DNA from: Deltaproteobacteria bacterium
Lineage (GTDB): Bacteria; Myxococcota_A; UBA9160; UBA4427
DNA length: 64,000 bases
Direction: 5' to 3'
Assembly: GCA_029261855.1 (NCBI GenBank)
Contig: JAJDAN010000024.1
Span: 124,001 to 188,000 of the forward strand
Shown here: piece after piece, positions 1 through 8,250 of the stretch
Layout of the letters: every line of letters begins with the position of its first letter
Position numbering within the stretch: the first letter of the stretch is position 1
Program-made: the position numbers and the translations under genes
The notes under the pieces: model-generated
Databases searched by the model: none
What the model saw: only the letters and a program-made list of their open reading frames with translations
Told to the model about the DNA's origin: nothing

Positions 1-449
1 TCGAGCTACCGCCGTTCCGCGCGGCGATCGACGCGGGCGTTGCGAGCATCATGACCGCACACATCCTGTTCCCGGCACTCGATGCCGACCGCCCGGCCAC
101 CCTGTCTCCCGACGTCATGCGGATCCTGCGCCGGGACCTCGGCTACGACGGTGTGGTCTTCTCGGACGACCTCGAGATGAAGGCCGTCGCGGATCACTTC
201 TCTCCCACACGACTCGTGGACGAAAGCCTGTCGGCAGGCGTCGATTCAGTGCTGGTGTGCCGGGACGCGGCCCTGCGCGACGAAGTGCTCGCCCTGCTCG
301 AAGCCACCTCTCCCTCGCGCCTGGCCGCCAGCCTCGGTCGGATCGCCGCGCTCAAGCAGCGCTTCGGGGGGCTCTCCTCGTCCCCGCCCTCCTCGCCGCC
401 GTATGCAGCCCATGCGGCGCTTGCGCGGCGTCTCGAGACGATCGCCTAA
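1..449 (+). CDS. nagZ: Beta-N-acetylhexosaminidase (GH3, NagZ-like), 3' end only
   Basis: The reading frame is open from the left edge (first full codon at base 3) and stops at 447-449, giving the last 148 residues of a larger protein. The segments ASIMTAHILFPALD and FSDDLEMKAV are the signature of the C-terminal half of bacterial GH3 N-acetylglucosaminidases. In NagZ the first Asp of the SDDL segment is the nucleophile. NagZ acts in the cytoplasm in peptidoglycan recycling, removing GlcNAc from anhydro-muropeptides. The His/Asp loop that precedes it in the family lies outside the window, so the family fits well but the exact substrate cannot be checked here. The Ala/Ser/Pro-rich C-terminus looks like a poorly conserved tail. 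Confidence 0.72.
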   Translation, partial: ELPPFRAAIDAGVASIMTAHILFPALDADRPATLSPDVMRILRRDLGYDGVVFSDDLEMKAVADHFSPTRLVDESLSAGVDSVLVCRDAALRDEVLALLEATSPSRLAASLGRIAALKQRFGGLSSSPPSSPPYAAHAALARRLETIA

Positions 450-507
450 TCGTTTCGCCACTTCTGGCGGATTTCCGCCAGAGTCGGCGAACCCCGGCGA
501 CACCGGA

Positions 508-530
508 CGCGTACGGACACACGCGTACGT
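508..530. promoter_or_regulatory. Direct repeat, candidate operator upstream of the response regulator
   Basis: The 9-mer ACGCGTACG occurs at 508-516 and again at 522-530, a 14-base period. Each copy holds the palindrome CGTACG. The pair lies just upstream of a promoter-like element (549-577). Tandem repeats in this position are typical binding sites of response regulators, so autoregulation by the 598-1836 protein is possible but is inference. Confidence 0.3.
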
Positions 531-548
531 CCATGTCGCGAGTTCCCG

Positions 549-577
549 TTGCTTCTTCTCGGCGAGGTCTGCATAAC
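549..577 (+). promoter_or_regulatory. Sigma70-like promoter for the regulator/RND operon
   Basis: TTGCTT (549-554) and CATAAC (572-577) are separated by 17 bases. They are followed by the strong ribosome site AAGGAGGAG (585-593) and the ATG at 598. The match to consensus is moderate; spacing and position are the main support. Confidence 0.3.
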
Positions 578-597
578 GACTTCGAAGGAGGAGACTC

Positions 598-1836
598 ATG
601 ACGACGGTGCTGGTGGTGGACGACCAGGAACGGGCTCGAAGGCTGCTGGGCTCGGAGCTCGCGACGGCGGGCTTCTCGGTGATCGAAGCCGCGGACGGCG
701 AAGAGGGATGGGCGAGCTTCTGCGAGTCGCAACCGGAAGTCGTCGTCACCGACATGGCGATGCCTCGCTGCGACGGCATCGAGCTGCTGCGCCGCATCCG
801 GTCGCGCTCCGACGTCCCGGTGATCGTGTTCAGCGGTCACGGATCGGTGAGCAGCGCCGCCGACGCGTTCAAGGCCGGTGCCGACGACTTCCTCGATTCT
901 CTCGACATGGAGATCGACGACCTGGTGGCGCGAGTTCGACAGTCCGCCGGGTCGGACCAGAAGCCTCCGAGCAACGACGCCATCGAAGAGCGGATCGTGG
1001 GCGGGAGTCCGGCGATCTCGCGCATCCGCTGGCAGATCGCCGGACTCGCGCCACTCTCGACGCCGGTGCTCGTGACCGGCGAGCAGGGCACCGGCCGCTC
1101 CCTCGCGATCGATACGATGCACAGCCTCGGTGCGACGGGAAGTGGCACTCTGCGCCGCTTCGAGGCGGCGGCCTTCGTGCCCGCGGACTTCGCAGACCCC
1201 GGCACCATCGGCGCCGTCCACCTCGCAGACGTGGAGCGCTTGACACCGGACGCCCAACGCTACTGGGCGCACCGCCTGGCCCGGGACGAGCGATCCAGCA
1301 TGCCGCCCGCGCTGCGTCTCTTCGCGAGCACCGCCGTCCCCTTACCGGAACGCGTGGAAGCGGGTCGCTTCGACGCGTCCCTCGCCCGGGCACTGTTGCG
1401 CTTCCAGGTCGAGATGCCGCCCTTGCGGGAGAGGCCCGGGGACGTCCCGACCATCGCCCGCACCCTGCTCGGGCGAATCGGGCGCAGCGTCGGGCGGCCG
1501 CGGATCCAGCTGTCGCCCGCGGCGCTGGAAACGCTGGCGGCCTGCAAGCTGCCGGAGAACATCGGCCAGCTGGAGCGATTGCTCGAGCGCGCGGTCGCGT
1601 ACTCCCTCGGCAAGAGGATCCGACGGCAGACGATCGAGGACCTGATGGCCGATCTCGAACGGACCGTTGCGGGCATGCGCGAGGAGCATCGTCTTCACGA
1701 ACGCGAGCGGCTGCTCGAGACGCTCCAGGAGACCGGCGGAAACATCACGCACACCGCGGAGATCCTCGAGAAGAGCCGCGCGGCGGTGTACCGGCTGATC
1801 GCCAAGCACGACATCCCCCTCGCCCGACGCAGCTAG
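598..1836 (+). CDS. NtrC-like response regulator with degenerate AAA+ core
   Basis: This 412-residue protein has three parts: receiver (about 1-120), AAA+ core (about 135-365) and a Fis-type helix-turn-helix (about 370-412). The receiver keeps the acid pair D8/D9 and the phosphoacceptor D52. The conserved Lys of the usual D-x-L-T-K-P segment is missing (here DFLDSLDM). The core has GEQGTGRS at 161-168 with Arg for the Walker A Lys. There is no GAFTGA sigma-54 loop, and the Walker B region reads HLADVE instead of LDE. Only the LRERPGDVP segment and the HTH remain near consensus. It should bind DNA, but sigma-54 activation by ATP hydrolysis is unlikely. The start is set by AAGGAGGAG seven bases upstream. 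The RND-kinase gene follows after 5 bases, so the two are almost certainly partners. Confidence 0.85.
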   Translation: MTTVLVVDDQERARRLLGSELATAGFSVIEAADGEEGWASFCESQPEVVVTDMAMPRCDGIELLRRIRSRSDVPVIVFSGHGSVSSAADAFKAGADDFLDSLDMEIDDLVARVRQSAGSDQKPPSNDAIEERIVGGSPAISRIRWQIAGLAPLSTPVLVTGEQGTGRSLAIDTMHSLGATGSGTLRRFEAAAFVPADFADPGTIGAVHLADVERLTPDAQRYWAHRLARDERSSMPPALRLFASTAVPLPERVEAGRFDASLARALLRFQVEMPPLRERPGDVPTIARTLLGRIGRSVGRPRIQLSPAALETLAACKLPENIGQLERLLERAVAYSLGKRIRRQTIEDLMADLERTVAGMREEHRLHERERLLETLQETGGNITHTAEILEKSRAAVYRLIAKHDIPLARRS

Positions 1837-1841
1837 CGCCG

Positions 1842-4800
1842 GTGTACATCCTCGCTCGATTCTGTCTCCACCACCCGAAGGCAGCAGCGTTGATGCTTGT
1901 CTTCGCGACGGGTGTGCTGGCCCTCGGTCTGCCGCGCGTGCATCCCGAGTTCGGGTACCGCGTCCTCATCGGGGACGATCATCCTGCCGTCCGAAGCCTG
2001 GACGGCTTCATCGAGCGCTTCGGCGGCGGTCTCCCAATCCAGATCGGCTGGGAATGCGGCGAGGGCCTGCCCTGCGGCGACGTCTTCGACGCGGAGTCCC
2101 TCAGCATGGCCGCGGCGATCGTCGACACGCTGCGGTCGAGCGCCGGCGTGAGCACCGTTCTCGGGCCTCCCAACGCGCCACTGCTGGTCGCTGCGCCGGC
2201 TGCAGAGTCCGATCGCAAGCCCGACCGGGAGCCTGATCCGGAGCCTGATCCGGAGCCCAGGGGCTTCGCGGTGCGTCGTTTCATCGAGCACGGCGCGAGG
2301 GCCGGCGATGCCGACGCGCTCGCGCAGCTGGCCGTGGACGATCCGCTCTGGCAGGAGCTCCTCGTGTCACGCGACCGAACGGCGGCCATCGTCGTCGTTC
2401 AGCCCGTCGACAGCAGTGCGGAAACGAGTCGACGTGTGAGCGCCGCCGTGCTGCGAGCGGTCGCTCCTCATCGCGCCCGGGGCCACCGCTTCCACCTCAC
2501 CGGCGACCCCATCCAGAACGGGATCGTCGGTCGCGACCTCGCCGACAGCACGTCGCGTCTGGTTCCGTTCACGATTCTCGTGATCGTGGCGATCCTGTAC
2601 GCCTTGTCGCGCTCGCTGCGCGCGACCGCGATCGCGCTGGCAACCCTGGGGGTCGCACTCGTCTGGACCTTCGGGCTGCTGGGCTGGATCGGCTGGCCCC
2701 AGGACGGAATCCTGGAGGTGCTGGCTCCCCTCATCCTCGTCGTCGGTGTGTGCGACTCGGTCCACCTGCTCTCCCAACACGCAGAGCTCTCAGCTGCCGC
2801 GGCAAGGGGAGCGGACGTTGAAACGGAAGAGACGGGCGCAGCCGACTCCGACCGAATCCTCGAAGCGGCCCGGCGCGTCGCCGGGCCGTGCGCCATCACG
2901 ACAGCAACGACCGCCGCCGCGTTCCTGTCCTTTACCACGAGCGACCTCGCCACCTTCCACCGCTTCGGCTCGATTGCGGCGTTCGGCACCGCGGCCTGTC
3001 TGGTGTTGACCTTCTCGTTGCTCCCGCTGCTGATGCAGTGGCTGCCCGACCACCGCCCGCGCAGCGTCGCAACGACCCGCGCCTGGGTCGTCGCCATCGA
3101 GGCGATCCTCGGAGCCAGTGAGCGCCGGGCAGTCCCGATCCTCGTCGCGTCCGCGGCCGTTCTGGTCTTCTGCGGGGCGGGCTGGTGGCTTCATCTGCGG
3201 GTCGACCACGAATGGACCGAGTCCCTGGGTGAGTCGAGCCAGGTCGTCCAGTCCTGGCGCTTCATGGAGCAGCGCATCGGACGTTCCGACACCCTCGAGG
3301 TCGAAGTCGTCCTGCCCACGGGCACGCCGCTCGAATCACCCGACAGCCTGCGGCGCTTGCGCGCTTTCGCCGAGCGCCTCGGCAGACTCGAGAACCTGCG
3401 ATCCCCGCGAAGCATCGTCGACGTGATCGAACGCGTGAACCAGCTGCTGCACGACGACGACCCGACCCACCGCGACATCCCCGACACGGCCACGGCGAAC
3501 GCCGAGATCCTCGAGCTCATCGGCTTCGATGATCCCGGCCTGATCGCCCAGTGGGTCAGTTTCGACCGCTCGCGCGTTCGCGTCTCCGTGGGAGCGCCCG
3601 AGCAGGCCTTCTCGACCCGGGAACGGGTGGTGGCGGGGCTGCGGCGCATCGCGCGCGAAGAGCTGCCGCCCGACTGGCAAGTCATCCCCACCGGCCGCGT
3701 CGCCATGCAGCACGCCTGGATCCAGGACGTGCAGACGACGCAGCTGCGAAGCTTTCCCACGGCGCTCGGCCTCGTCTTCGTGCTGGTGGCTGGCTTCCTG
3801 CGGTCCGCCAGGCTCGGGCTGGCCGCCCTGGTCCCGACCGGGCTGCCCATCGTGGTGACCCTCGGCGCCATGGGCTGGTCGGGAATGACCCTCGACGTCG
3901 GCCGCGCCATGATCGCCGCGATCCTGATCGGGATCGGGGTCGACGACAGCGTCCACATCCTCGATGACTATCGGAAGCGGCGTCGTGCGGGAAGCCCGCC
4001 CCGAACGTCGATCCGGGCCGCCGTGCTTCACACCGGAAGAGCGGTCGTCACCACGTCACTCGCTCTGGCCCTCGGCTTCCTCACCTTGATGGCGTCGGCG
4101 TGGCAGTCGATCGCCAGCTTCGGCTTCCTTTCGGCAGTCGCGATCCTCGGGGCGCTGGTCGCTTCGCTGCTGGTGCTGCCTGCGCTGGTGTTCGCGTTCT
4201 CGGACGCGCCGGGCGCTCCCCGCGAGACCGCCGAGGCCGCCGGCCCCGGCGGCTGGAGGGCATGTCTGGGCGTCCTGCTGCCGGTCGTCGCGATGCTCGC
4301 GGGGTCCGTCCTGCTCGCGAGCCGAGACCCGCGCGTCTGGAGCGCCCCCTGCTGGCTGCTTCCCAAGGGACACGTCGTCGCCCTCCCCGGGTCCGGGCTG
4401 TGCCCGCTGCAGCTCCTCGACGAGATCCGTTGGGTCGCGGACGCCAGGGGAGCGCGGATCCCGGTGAGCACCGGGGATGGCATCCGCGAGGCGCTTGCGG
4501 GCGTCGGGCCCGTCGCAACGATCGGCCTGATCCGTCGCGGCGAGCCCGTGACCGCGTTCCTGCCCCTCGAACGCAACACGCCCGAACGACGCGTAAAGCA
4601 ACTCGCGGCAGCCGGCGGCGTCGCGAGCCTGCTGCTCGCCCTGCCCGTGCGACTCCTCGCCCGTCGTCGTTTCCGCGGCGCCCTGCCCTTCGGTGTCTTC
4701 GTCGCCTCGATCGCGACCGTCGTGATCCCGGCCATCGCGGGTCAGCAGTCCCGCGCCAGCGACCTTGCCGCCATCGTCGCCCTCGCCACGGGCCCCGCCG

Positions 4801-5579
4801 CCCTCGCCCATCTGGGTATGGTGTTTCCGAGCGAGTCCCGGATGGTCCGCGTGGCGCCGGGACTGCAGCTGCTGCCCTACGCGGCGAGCGCCGTCCTCGC
4901 CGCGGTCGCGATCGTCGCCCTCGACCACTCGCCCCTGCTGTGGCCGAGCTTCGTCTACCTGCTGCTCGCACTGCACGTGGGCGGCTGCGTGGTGCTGGTG
5001 GCGGCGTGTGCTTTCGCCCCGCGCGAGGCCGTTCGCACCGCCCGTGCACGCGAGGCCGCTGTTCGCGGCGCGACAGCGGCTCGGGTTGCGAACTCGCTCA
5101 TGCACGACCTCGGCAAGGACCTCGGATGGATGCGCGGTCTCGCCAAGCGCCTGGTTCGCCAGTCTCCACGCGACACCTCACTGGGACGCGACATGTCCGA
5201 GGTGGACGCGCTGGCCGAAGACCTGGTGAGGCGGATGCGTTGCTTCGTCGACGAGACGAACGCCCAACGGCACGACCCGCCGGGCGTCGTCCGCCTCGAC
5301 GAGCTGCTCGATCGCTGCGCGAACCAGCTCGAGGGCGACCACGGCAGCGGGTGCCTCGAAGCGAACCGCGACCCGACCTGGCGCCTCATCCGCTGTCCGG
5401 AGCTTCTCTACGACATGTTGCTCGAAGGGTGCCAGGACGCGCTCTCCCAGGCGGACACGGCCACGCCCCTGCACGTCGTCGTGCGGCAGTCGGGCGACCC
5501 GGGCCTTCGACTCTTGCTCGTGGACCGGGCCGGAGCTGTGAAGTGCAGCCTGGCGGTCCCGGCGGAGGGCAGCGGATGA
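1842..5579 (+). CDS. RND/MMPL exporter fused to a sensor-kinase-like C-terminus
   Basis: The GTG at 1842 opens 1,245 residues. TM1 follows at once (about 14-33), then a periplasmic loop and two sets of transmembrane helices. Each set carries the RND helix-4 signature (VGVCDSVHLL near 305; IGIGVDDSVHIL near 700). After about residue 800 the protein goes beyond a normal RND exporter. It adds more hydrophobic segments, a small soluble part (about 870-920) ending like a PDZ fold, a stretch HLGMVFPSE typical of 7TM-type sensor kinases, then MHDLGKDLGWMRGL with H1088 as a dimerisation/phosphoacceptor helix. The final ATPase-like part lacks the N-box Asn residues (LLEGCQDAL) and the DxGxG motif. The reading frame is unbroken, so the fusion is encoded directly. 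The response regulator lies upstream and the LolA-like gene overlaps downstream. The likely role is export of a lipid or hydrophobic cargo coupled to signalling; cargo unknown. Confidence 0.82.
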   Translation: MYILARFCLHHPKAAALMLVFATGVLALGLPRVHPEFGYRVLIGDDHPAVRSLDGFIERFGGGLPIQIGWECGEGLPCGDVFDAESLSMAAAIVDTLRSSAGVSTVLGPPNAPLLVAAPAAESDRKPDREPDPEPDPEPRGFAVRRFIEHGARAGDADALAQLAVDDPLWQELLVSRDRTAAIVVVQPVDSSAETSRRVSAAVLRAVAPHRARGHRFHLTGDPIQNGIVGRDLADSTSRLVPFTILVIVAILYALSRSLRATAIALATLGVALVWTFGLLGWIGWPQDGILEVLAPLILVVGVCDSVHLLSQHAELSAAAARGADVETEETGAADSDRILEAARRVAGPCAITTATTAAAFLSFTTSDLATFHRFGSIAAFGTAACLVLTFSLLPLLMQWLPDHRPRSVATTRAWVVAIEAILGASERRAVPILVASAAVLVFCGAGWWLHLRVDHEWTESLGESSQVVQSWRFMEQRIGRSDTLEVEVVLPTGTPLESPDSLRRLRAFAERLGRLENLRSPRSIVDVIERVNQLLHDDDPTHRDIPDTATANAEILELIGFDDPGLIAQWVSFDRSRVRVSVGAPEQAFSTRERVVAGLRRIAREELPPDWQVIPTGRVAMQHAWIQDVQTTQLRSFPTALGLVFVLVAGFLRSARLGLAALVPTGLPIVVTLGAMGWSGMTLDVGRAMIAAILIGIGVDDSVHILDDYRKRRRAGSPPRTSIRAAVLHTGRAVVTTSLALALGFLTLMASAWQSIASFGFLSAVAILGALVASLLVLPALVFAFSDAPGAPRETAEAAGPGGWRACLGVLLPVVAMLAGSVLLASRDPRVWSAPCWLLPKGHVVALPGSGLCPLQLLDEIRWVADARGARIPVSTGDGIREALAGVGPVATIGLIRRGEPVTAFLPLERNTPERRVKQLAAAGGVASLLLALPVRLLARRRFRGALPFGVFVASIATVVIPAIAGQQSRASDLAAIVALATGPAALAHLGMVFPSESRMVRVAPGLQLLPYAASAVLAAVAIVALDHSPLLWPSFVYLLLALHVGGCVVLVAACAFAPREAVRTARAREAAVRGATAARVANSLMHDLGKDLGWMRGLAKRLVRQSPRDTSLGRDMSEVDALAEDLVRRMRCFVDETNAQRHDPPGVVRLDELLDRCANQLEGDHGSGCLEANRDPTWRLIRCPELLYDMLLEGCQDALSQADTATPLHVVVRQSGDPGLRLLLVDRAGAVKCSLAVPAEGSG

Positions 5580-6403
5580 AGAAGAGTCGCCGGTCGTCGC
5601 TCGCGATGCTCGCGCTGACCGCGCTGTCGGTCGCCGCCGACGCACCGTCCGGCGACGTGTCCCCGGAGACAGCGACGCAGTTGCTGAACGAGGCGTTCGC
5701 CAACCAGTACGAGATCGACAGCACGGCCCGCATCGAGCTCGTCATCCGGAACCGATCTGGCCAGGAACGGCGGCGCCACATCGATGCCGCCACTCGCATC
5801 GTCGGAGACCGTCTGCAATCGATCGGCAGACTCGTCTACCCCGAGCGCCTGCGCGGCATGACGATTCTCCAGATCGAGACCGCGAACCGCAGCCACGACG
5901 CCTACGTGTACCTGCCTTCCATGCGGTCCGTGCGCCGCGTATCCGCCGCGCAGCGCGGGGACGCGTTCTTCGGAACCGACGTAACCTACGAAGACCTCGA
6001 GCGGCGGGACATCCGCGACTACCAGGTCGTGGCCGCCTGGACCGAAACCAACGACGGTGAGGCGGTCGTCGTGGTGGAAGCCCGCCCCCGAAGACCCCGA
6101 TCCTACTCACTGCTCCGCTTCTGGATCGCCCTGGCCGATCGCGCGTTCTTGAAGCTGCATTTCTACAAGCGAGACTCGTCCGCGGAGGTGTCGGAGCCGT
6201 TCCGCACGATCGCGGCCCTGCGCTCCGACATGCTGAAAACCAACGGCCACACGCTTCCCACGCGCCTCGTGGTCGCGAATCACGCGCGCGGTACCACGAC
6301 GGAGATCCGCTACCTCGACCTGCAGGTGAACCCCGAGATCGACGGGCGAGTCTTCTCGATCCAGACTCTCGAGCGCGGCGGACGCATCCCGGGCGCGCGC
6401 TGA
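5576..6403 (+). CDS. Outer-membrane lipoprotein-sorting (LolA-like) protein
   Basis: The ATG at 5576 overlaps the RND gene's TGA (ATGA) and encodes 275 residues. It starts with a Lys/Arg-rich signal peptide (about 1-22). The body matches the COG2834 LolA-like family found beside MMPL/RND exporters, including YVYLPSMRSVRRV and a GDAFFGTDVTYEDL segment. Members form a half-open beta-barrel that carries lipid or lipoprotein across the periplasm. A translational coupling with the exporter suggests it takes the exported cargo onward to the outer membrane. There is no lipobox, so it should be soluble and periplasmic. Family assignment is firm; cargo is unknown. Confidence 0.8.
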   Translation: MKKSRRSSLAMLALTALSVAADAPSGDVSPETATQLLNEAFANQYEIDSTARIELVIRNRSGQERRRHIDAATRIVGDRLQSIGRLVYPERLRGMTILQIETANRSHDAYVYLPSMRSVRRVSAAQRGDAFFGTDVTYEDLERRDIRDYQVVAAWTETNDGEAVVVVEARPRRPRSYSLLRFWIALADRAFLKLHFYKRDSSAEVSEPFRTIAALRSDMLKTNGHTLPTRLVVANHARGTTTEIRYLDLQVNPEIDGRVFSIQTLERGGRIPGAR

Positions 6404-6422
6404 CCCCAAGCCCGCCAGCCAA

Positions 6423-7109
6423 TCAGGCGTAGTGTTCGGAGGTCTTCGCGTCCTCAGCCACGTCGTTCCACGCGCGCAGCCACAGCCACGCGAAGCGGAA
6501 CGACAAGGTCAACCTCCACTGCAGCGCCCGCAGCTTGCGCAGGTCCGCACCCCGGGCTCGCTGGGCCAGACAGGACAACAGCTCGAGCGCAGCGTCGGGC
6601 AGGTCCGAGCGCGCATACAGCCGCGCCAGATCGAGCACGACATGGGTGTCCCAGGGTTCGATGCTGCGCGCGCGAGACAACAGCGCGATGGACTGGGCCT
6701 GTCCCGACGGACCGCGGAAGTGCATACGGCCGTCGATGAGTGTCTGAAAGGCCGCGTCGTCCTGACCCATCTTGAGCAGCAGCTCGGCGCACAGGCGCCA
6801 GGCTTCGAACTCGTAGGGAATGACGCGACAAGCCTCGCGGTAGACGGTCAGGCATTCGTTGAATCGCTTCGCTTTGGCGAAATCTCGTGCCGATCGCCGG
6901 TAGAGCTGCCACGCCTCGAAGCCGTCTCCGCGACGAGCCAGCATCGGCGCGACCCGCAGCGCAACGTCCGGGTTGTGCGGGTCTTCGAGCAGCACGCGCT
7001 TGTACAGGCCGATCGCCCGGCGATCGCGCCCCCTGTTGCGCGCGCGATGCGCTTCGGTGAGCTGCTCCTGCAGATGATCCGATGTGATCGGGCTTCTCGT
7101 GGACGACAA
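6423..7109 (-). CDS. TPR-repeat protein, end of the cytochrome operon
   Basis: This is a 228-residue helical-repeat protein. The start is TTG at 7109, supported by GGAGG nine bases upstream. Repeats such as AIGLYKRVLLEDPHNPDVAL, EAWQLYRRSARDFAKAKRFN and LDLARLYARSDLPDAALELL are typical TPR units, covering about residues 15-185. No signal peptide or membrane helix is evident, although a Trp/Arg-rich stretch near 195-215 is unusual. It lies 85 bases downstream of the 12-heme cytochrome gene on the same strand. A scaffold or assembly role for the cytochromes is inferred from position only. Confidence 0.7.
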   Translation of the reverse strand: MSSTRSPITSDHLQEQLTEAHRARNRGRDRRAIGLYKRVLLEDPHNPDVALRVAPMLARRGDGFEAWQLYRRSARDFAKAKRFNECLTVYREACRVIPYEFEAWRLCAELLLKMGQDDAAFQTLIDGRMHFRGPSGQAQSIALLSRARSIEPWDTHVVLDLARLYARSDLPDAALELLSCLAQRARGADLRKLRALQWRLTLSFRFAWLWLRAWNDVAEDAKTSEHYA

Positions 7110-7194
7110 CGCAACGGGCCTCCGGCGATTCGCCAGACCCGTGGATCGGCAGGAGTTGCCCGGTGGGGAGTGACCGAGGTCACGGGATCGCCGA

Positions 7195-8250
7195 TCAGTC
7201 GAAGTCCGAATCGCTCACGCGGTGCTCCCGATTCCGGGTGTCCTTGATCTGCGAGAGCGTTGCATCCTCGTAGACGTGGCAGGACCCGGTGCAATCCCTC
7301 AGCTCTTGCACGGTGTAGTTCACGTCGGGATTCTCGTGCTTCTTGTGAGGACCCGTCCGGTAGTCGTTTCGGTGACAGCCCGCGCAGTCGGGCGCCAGCG
7401 AGGGATCGTCGGTATAGACGACCATCTCGCTGTTCCCCGGGTGACACGCGCGACAATCGAGATTGCGGCGATGATCGCCCGGGTAGTTGGGCGAAGCGTG
7501 GCGGAAGGTGTCCGGGTCCCAGGCGTTGGTCGTATGGCACATGTCGCATTCCTGATTGGTGATGAAGTGGCCGTTGGGCTTGCCGGTAGCTTCGTTTCCG
7601 TTGTGGCAGTTCGAGCACGGCTCGGTGACGTTGCTGTGATCGAAGAACGCCGGCGACCAGGCGCGCGTGGTGTGGCACTGGTCGCATTCGGCGGTCGTCT
7701 GGATGTGGCCGTTGGGCTTGCCCGTGGCTTCCATGCCGTTGTGACAGGTCGAGCAGGGCTCGGTCACTGTGGCATGATCGAAGCGGACGGAGTCCCACAC
7801 GATCGTGTTGTGACAGACGTCGCAGTCGGCGTTGGTTATGATGTGGTCGAACGGCTTGCCGGTGGCTCCCGAACCGTTGTGACAGCTCGCGCAGCTCCCG
7901 ATCGCGGCAATGTGGTCGAAGCGGATCTGCTCCCAGGTGTTCGACGTGTGGCAATCTTCGCAGCGATTGTTCGTCGGGACGTGGTCGAGGGGCTTTCCGC
8001 TCTCCGCGCGGATGCCCGATCCATCGTGGCAGAACGAGCAGTCGGTGGGCGTCCCCGCAAAGACGCCGAGTCCGTGGCAACCCTCGCAGGGCACGTCCTC
8101 GTGAGACCCGGTGAGAACGAAGCGGGTCGCGGTGTGATCGAATTCGGGCTCGGGTCCCTGTGCGAGCACGCTTCCGCCGATCAGCATGGGGAGGACGGCG
8201 GCGGCGATGCGGATGGACGAACGATCCAAGAACTTCTGCGAACGGCTCAT
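7195..8250 (-). CDS. Secreted dodecaheme c-type cytochrome
   Basis: The ATG at 8250 gives 351 residues with a signal peptide (IAAAVLPMLIGGSVLAQ, cleavage near 31). Eleven CXXCH sites and one C-terminal CTGSCH (CX3CH) predict twelve hemes c. Residues 97-142, 143-188 and 189-234 are three tandem 46-residue modules of the form CxxCH-W-FDH-CxxCHNG-ATGKP-H. The FDH and GKPxxH histidines can serve as distal heme ligands. The last 40 residues are charged and heme-free. Its ATG overlaps the stop of the 21-heme gene, so both are made from one message. Families of this kind (cytochrome c3/c7-like) carry electrons through the periplasm or to the cell surface. Confidence 0.9.
   Translation of the reverse strand: MSRSQKFLDRSSIRIAAAVLPMLIGGSVLAQGPEPEFDHTATRFVLTGSHEDVPCEGCHGLGVFAGTPTDCSFCHDGSGIRAESGKPLDHVPTNNRCEDCHTSNTWEQIRFDHIAAIGSCASCHNGSGATGKPFDHIITNADCDVCHNTIVWDSVRFDHATVTEPCSTCHNGMEATGKPNGHIQTTAECDQCHTTRAWSPAFFDHSNVTEPCSNCHNGNEATGKPNGHFITNQECDMCHTTNAWDPDTFRHASPNYPGDHRRNLDCRACHPGNSEMVVYTDDPSLAPDCAGCHRNDYRTGPHKKHENPDVNYTVQELRDCTGSCHVYEDATLSQIKDTRNREHRVSDSDFD

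Noticed and set aside
598-1836. Regulator as a normal sigma-54 activator
   Set aside because: The GAFTGA loop is absent and Walker A/B are altered, so sigma-54 interaction cannot be claimed.
549-1841. Open frame upstream of the RND gene that would extend it by about 430 residues
   Set aside because: This part overlaps the response regulator in another frame and is Arg-rich and featureless. The RND family starts just before TM1, at GTG 1842.
7549-7962. CRISPR-like repeat array
   Set aside because: The regular repeats are 138-base coding modules of a cytochrome with synonymous changes, not spaced direct repeats.
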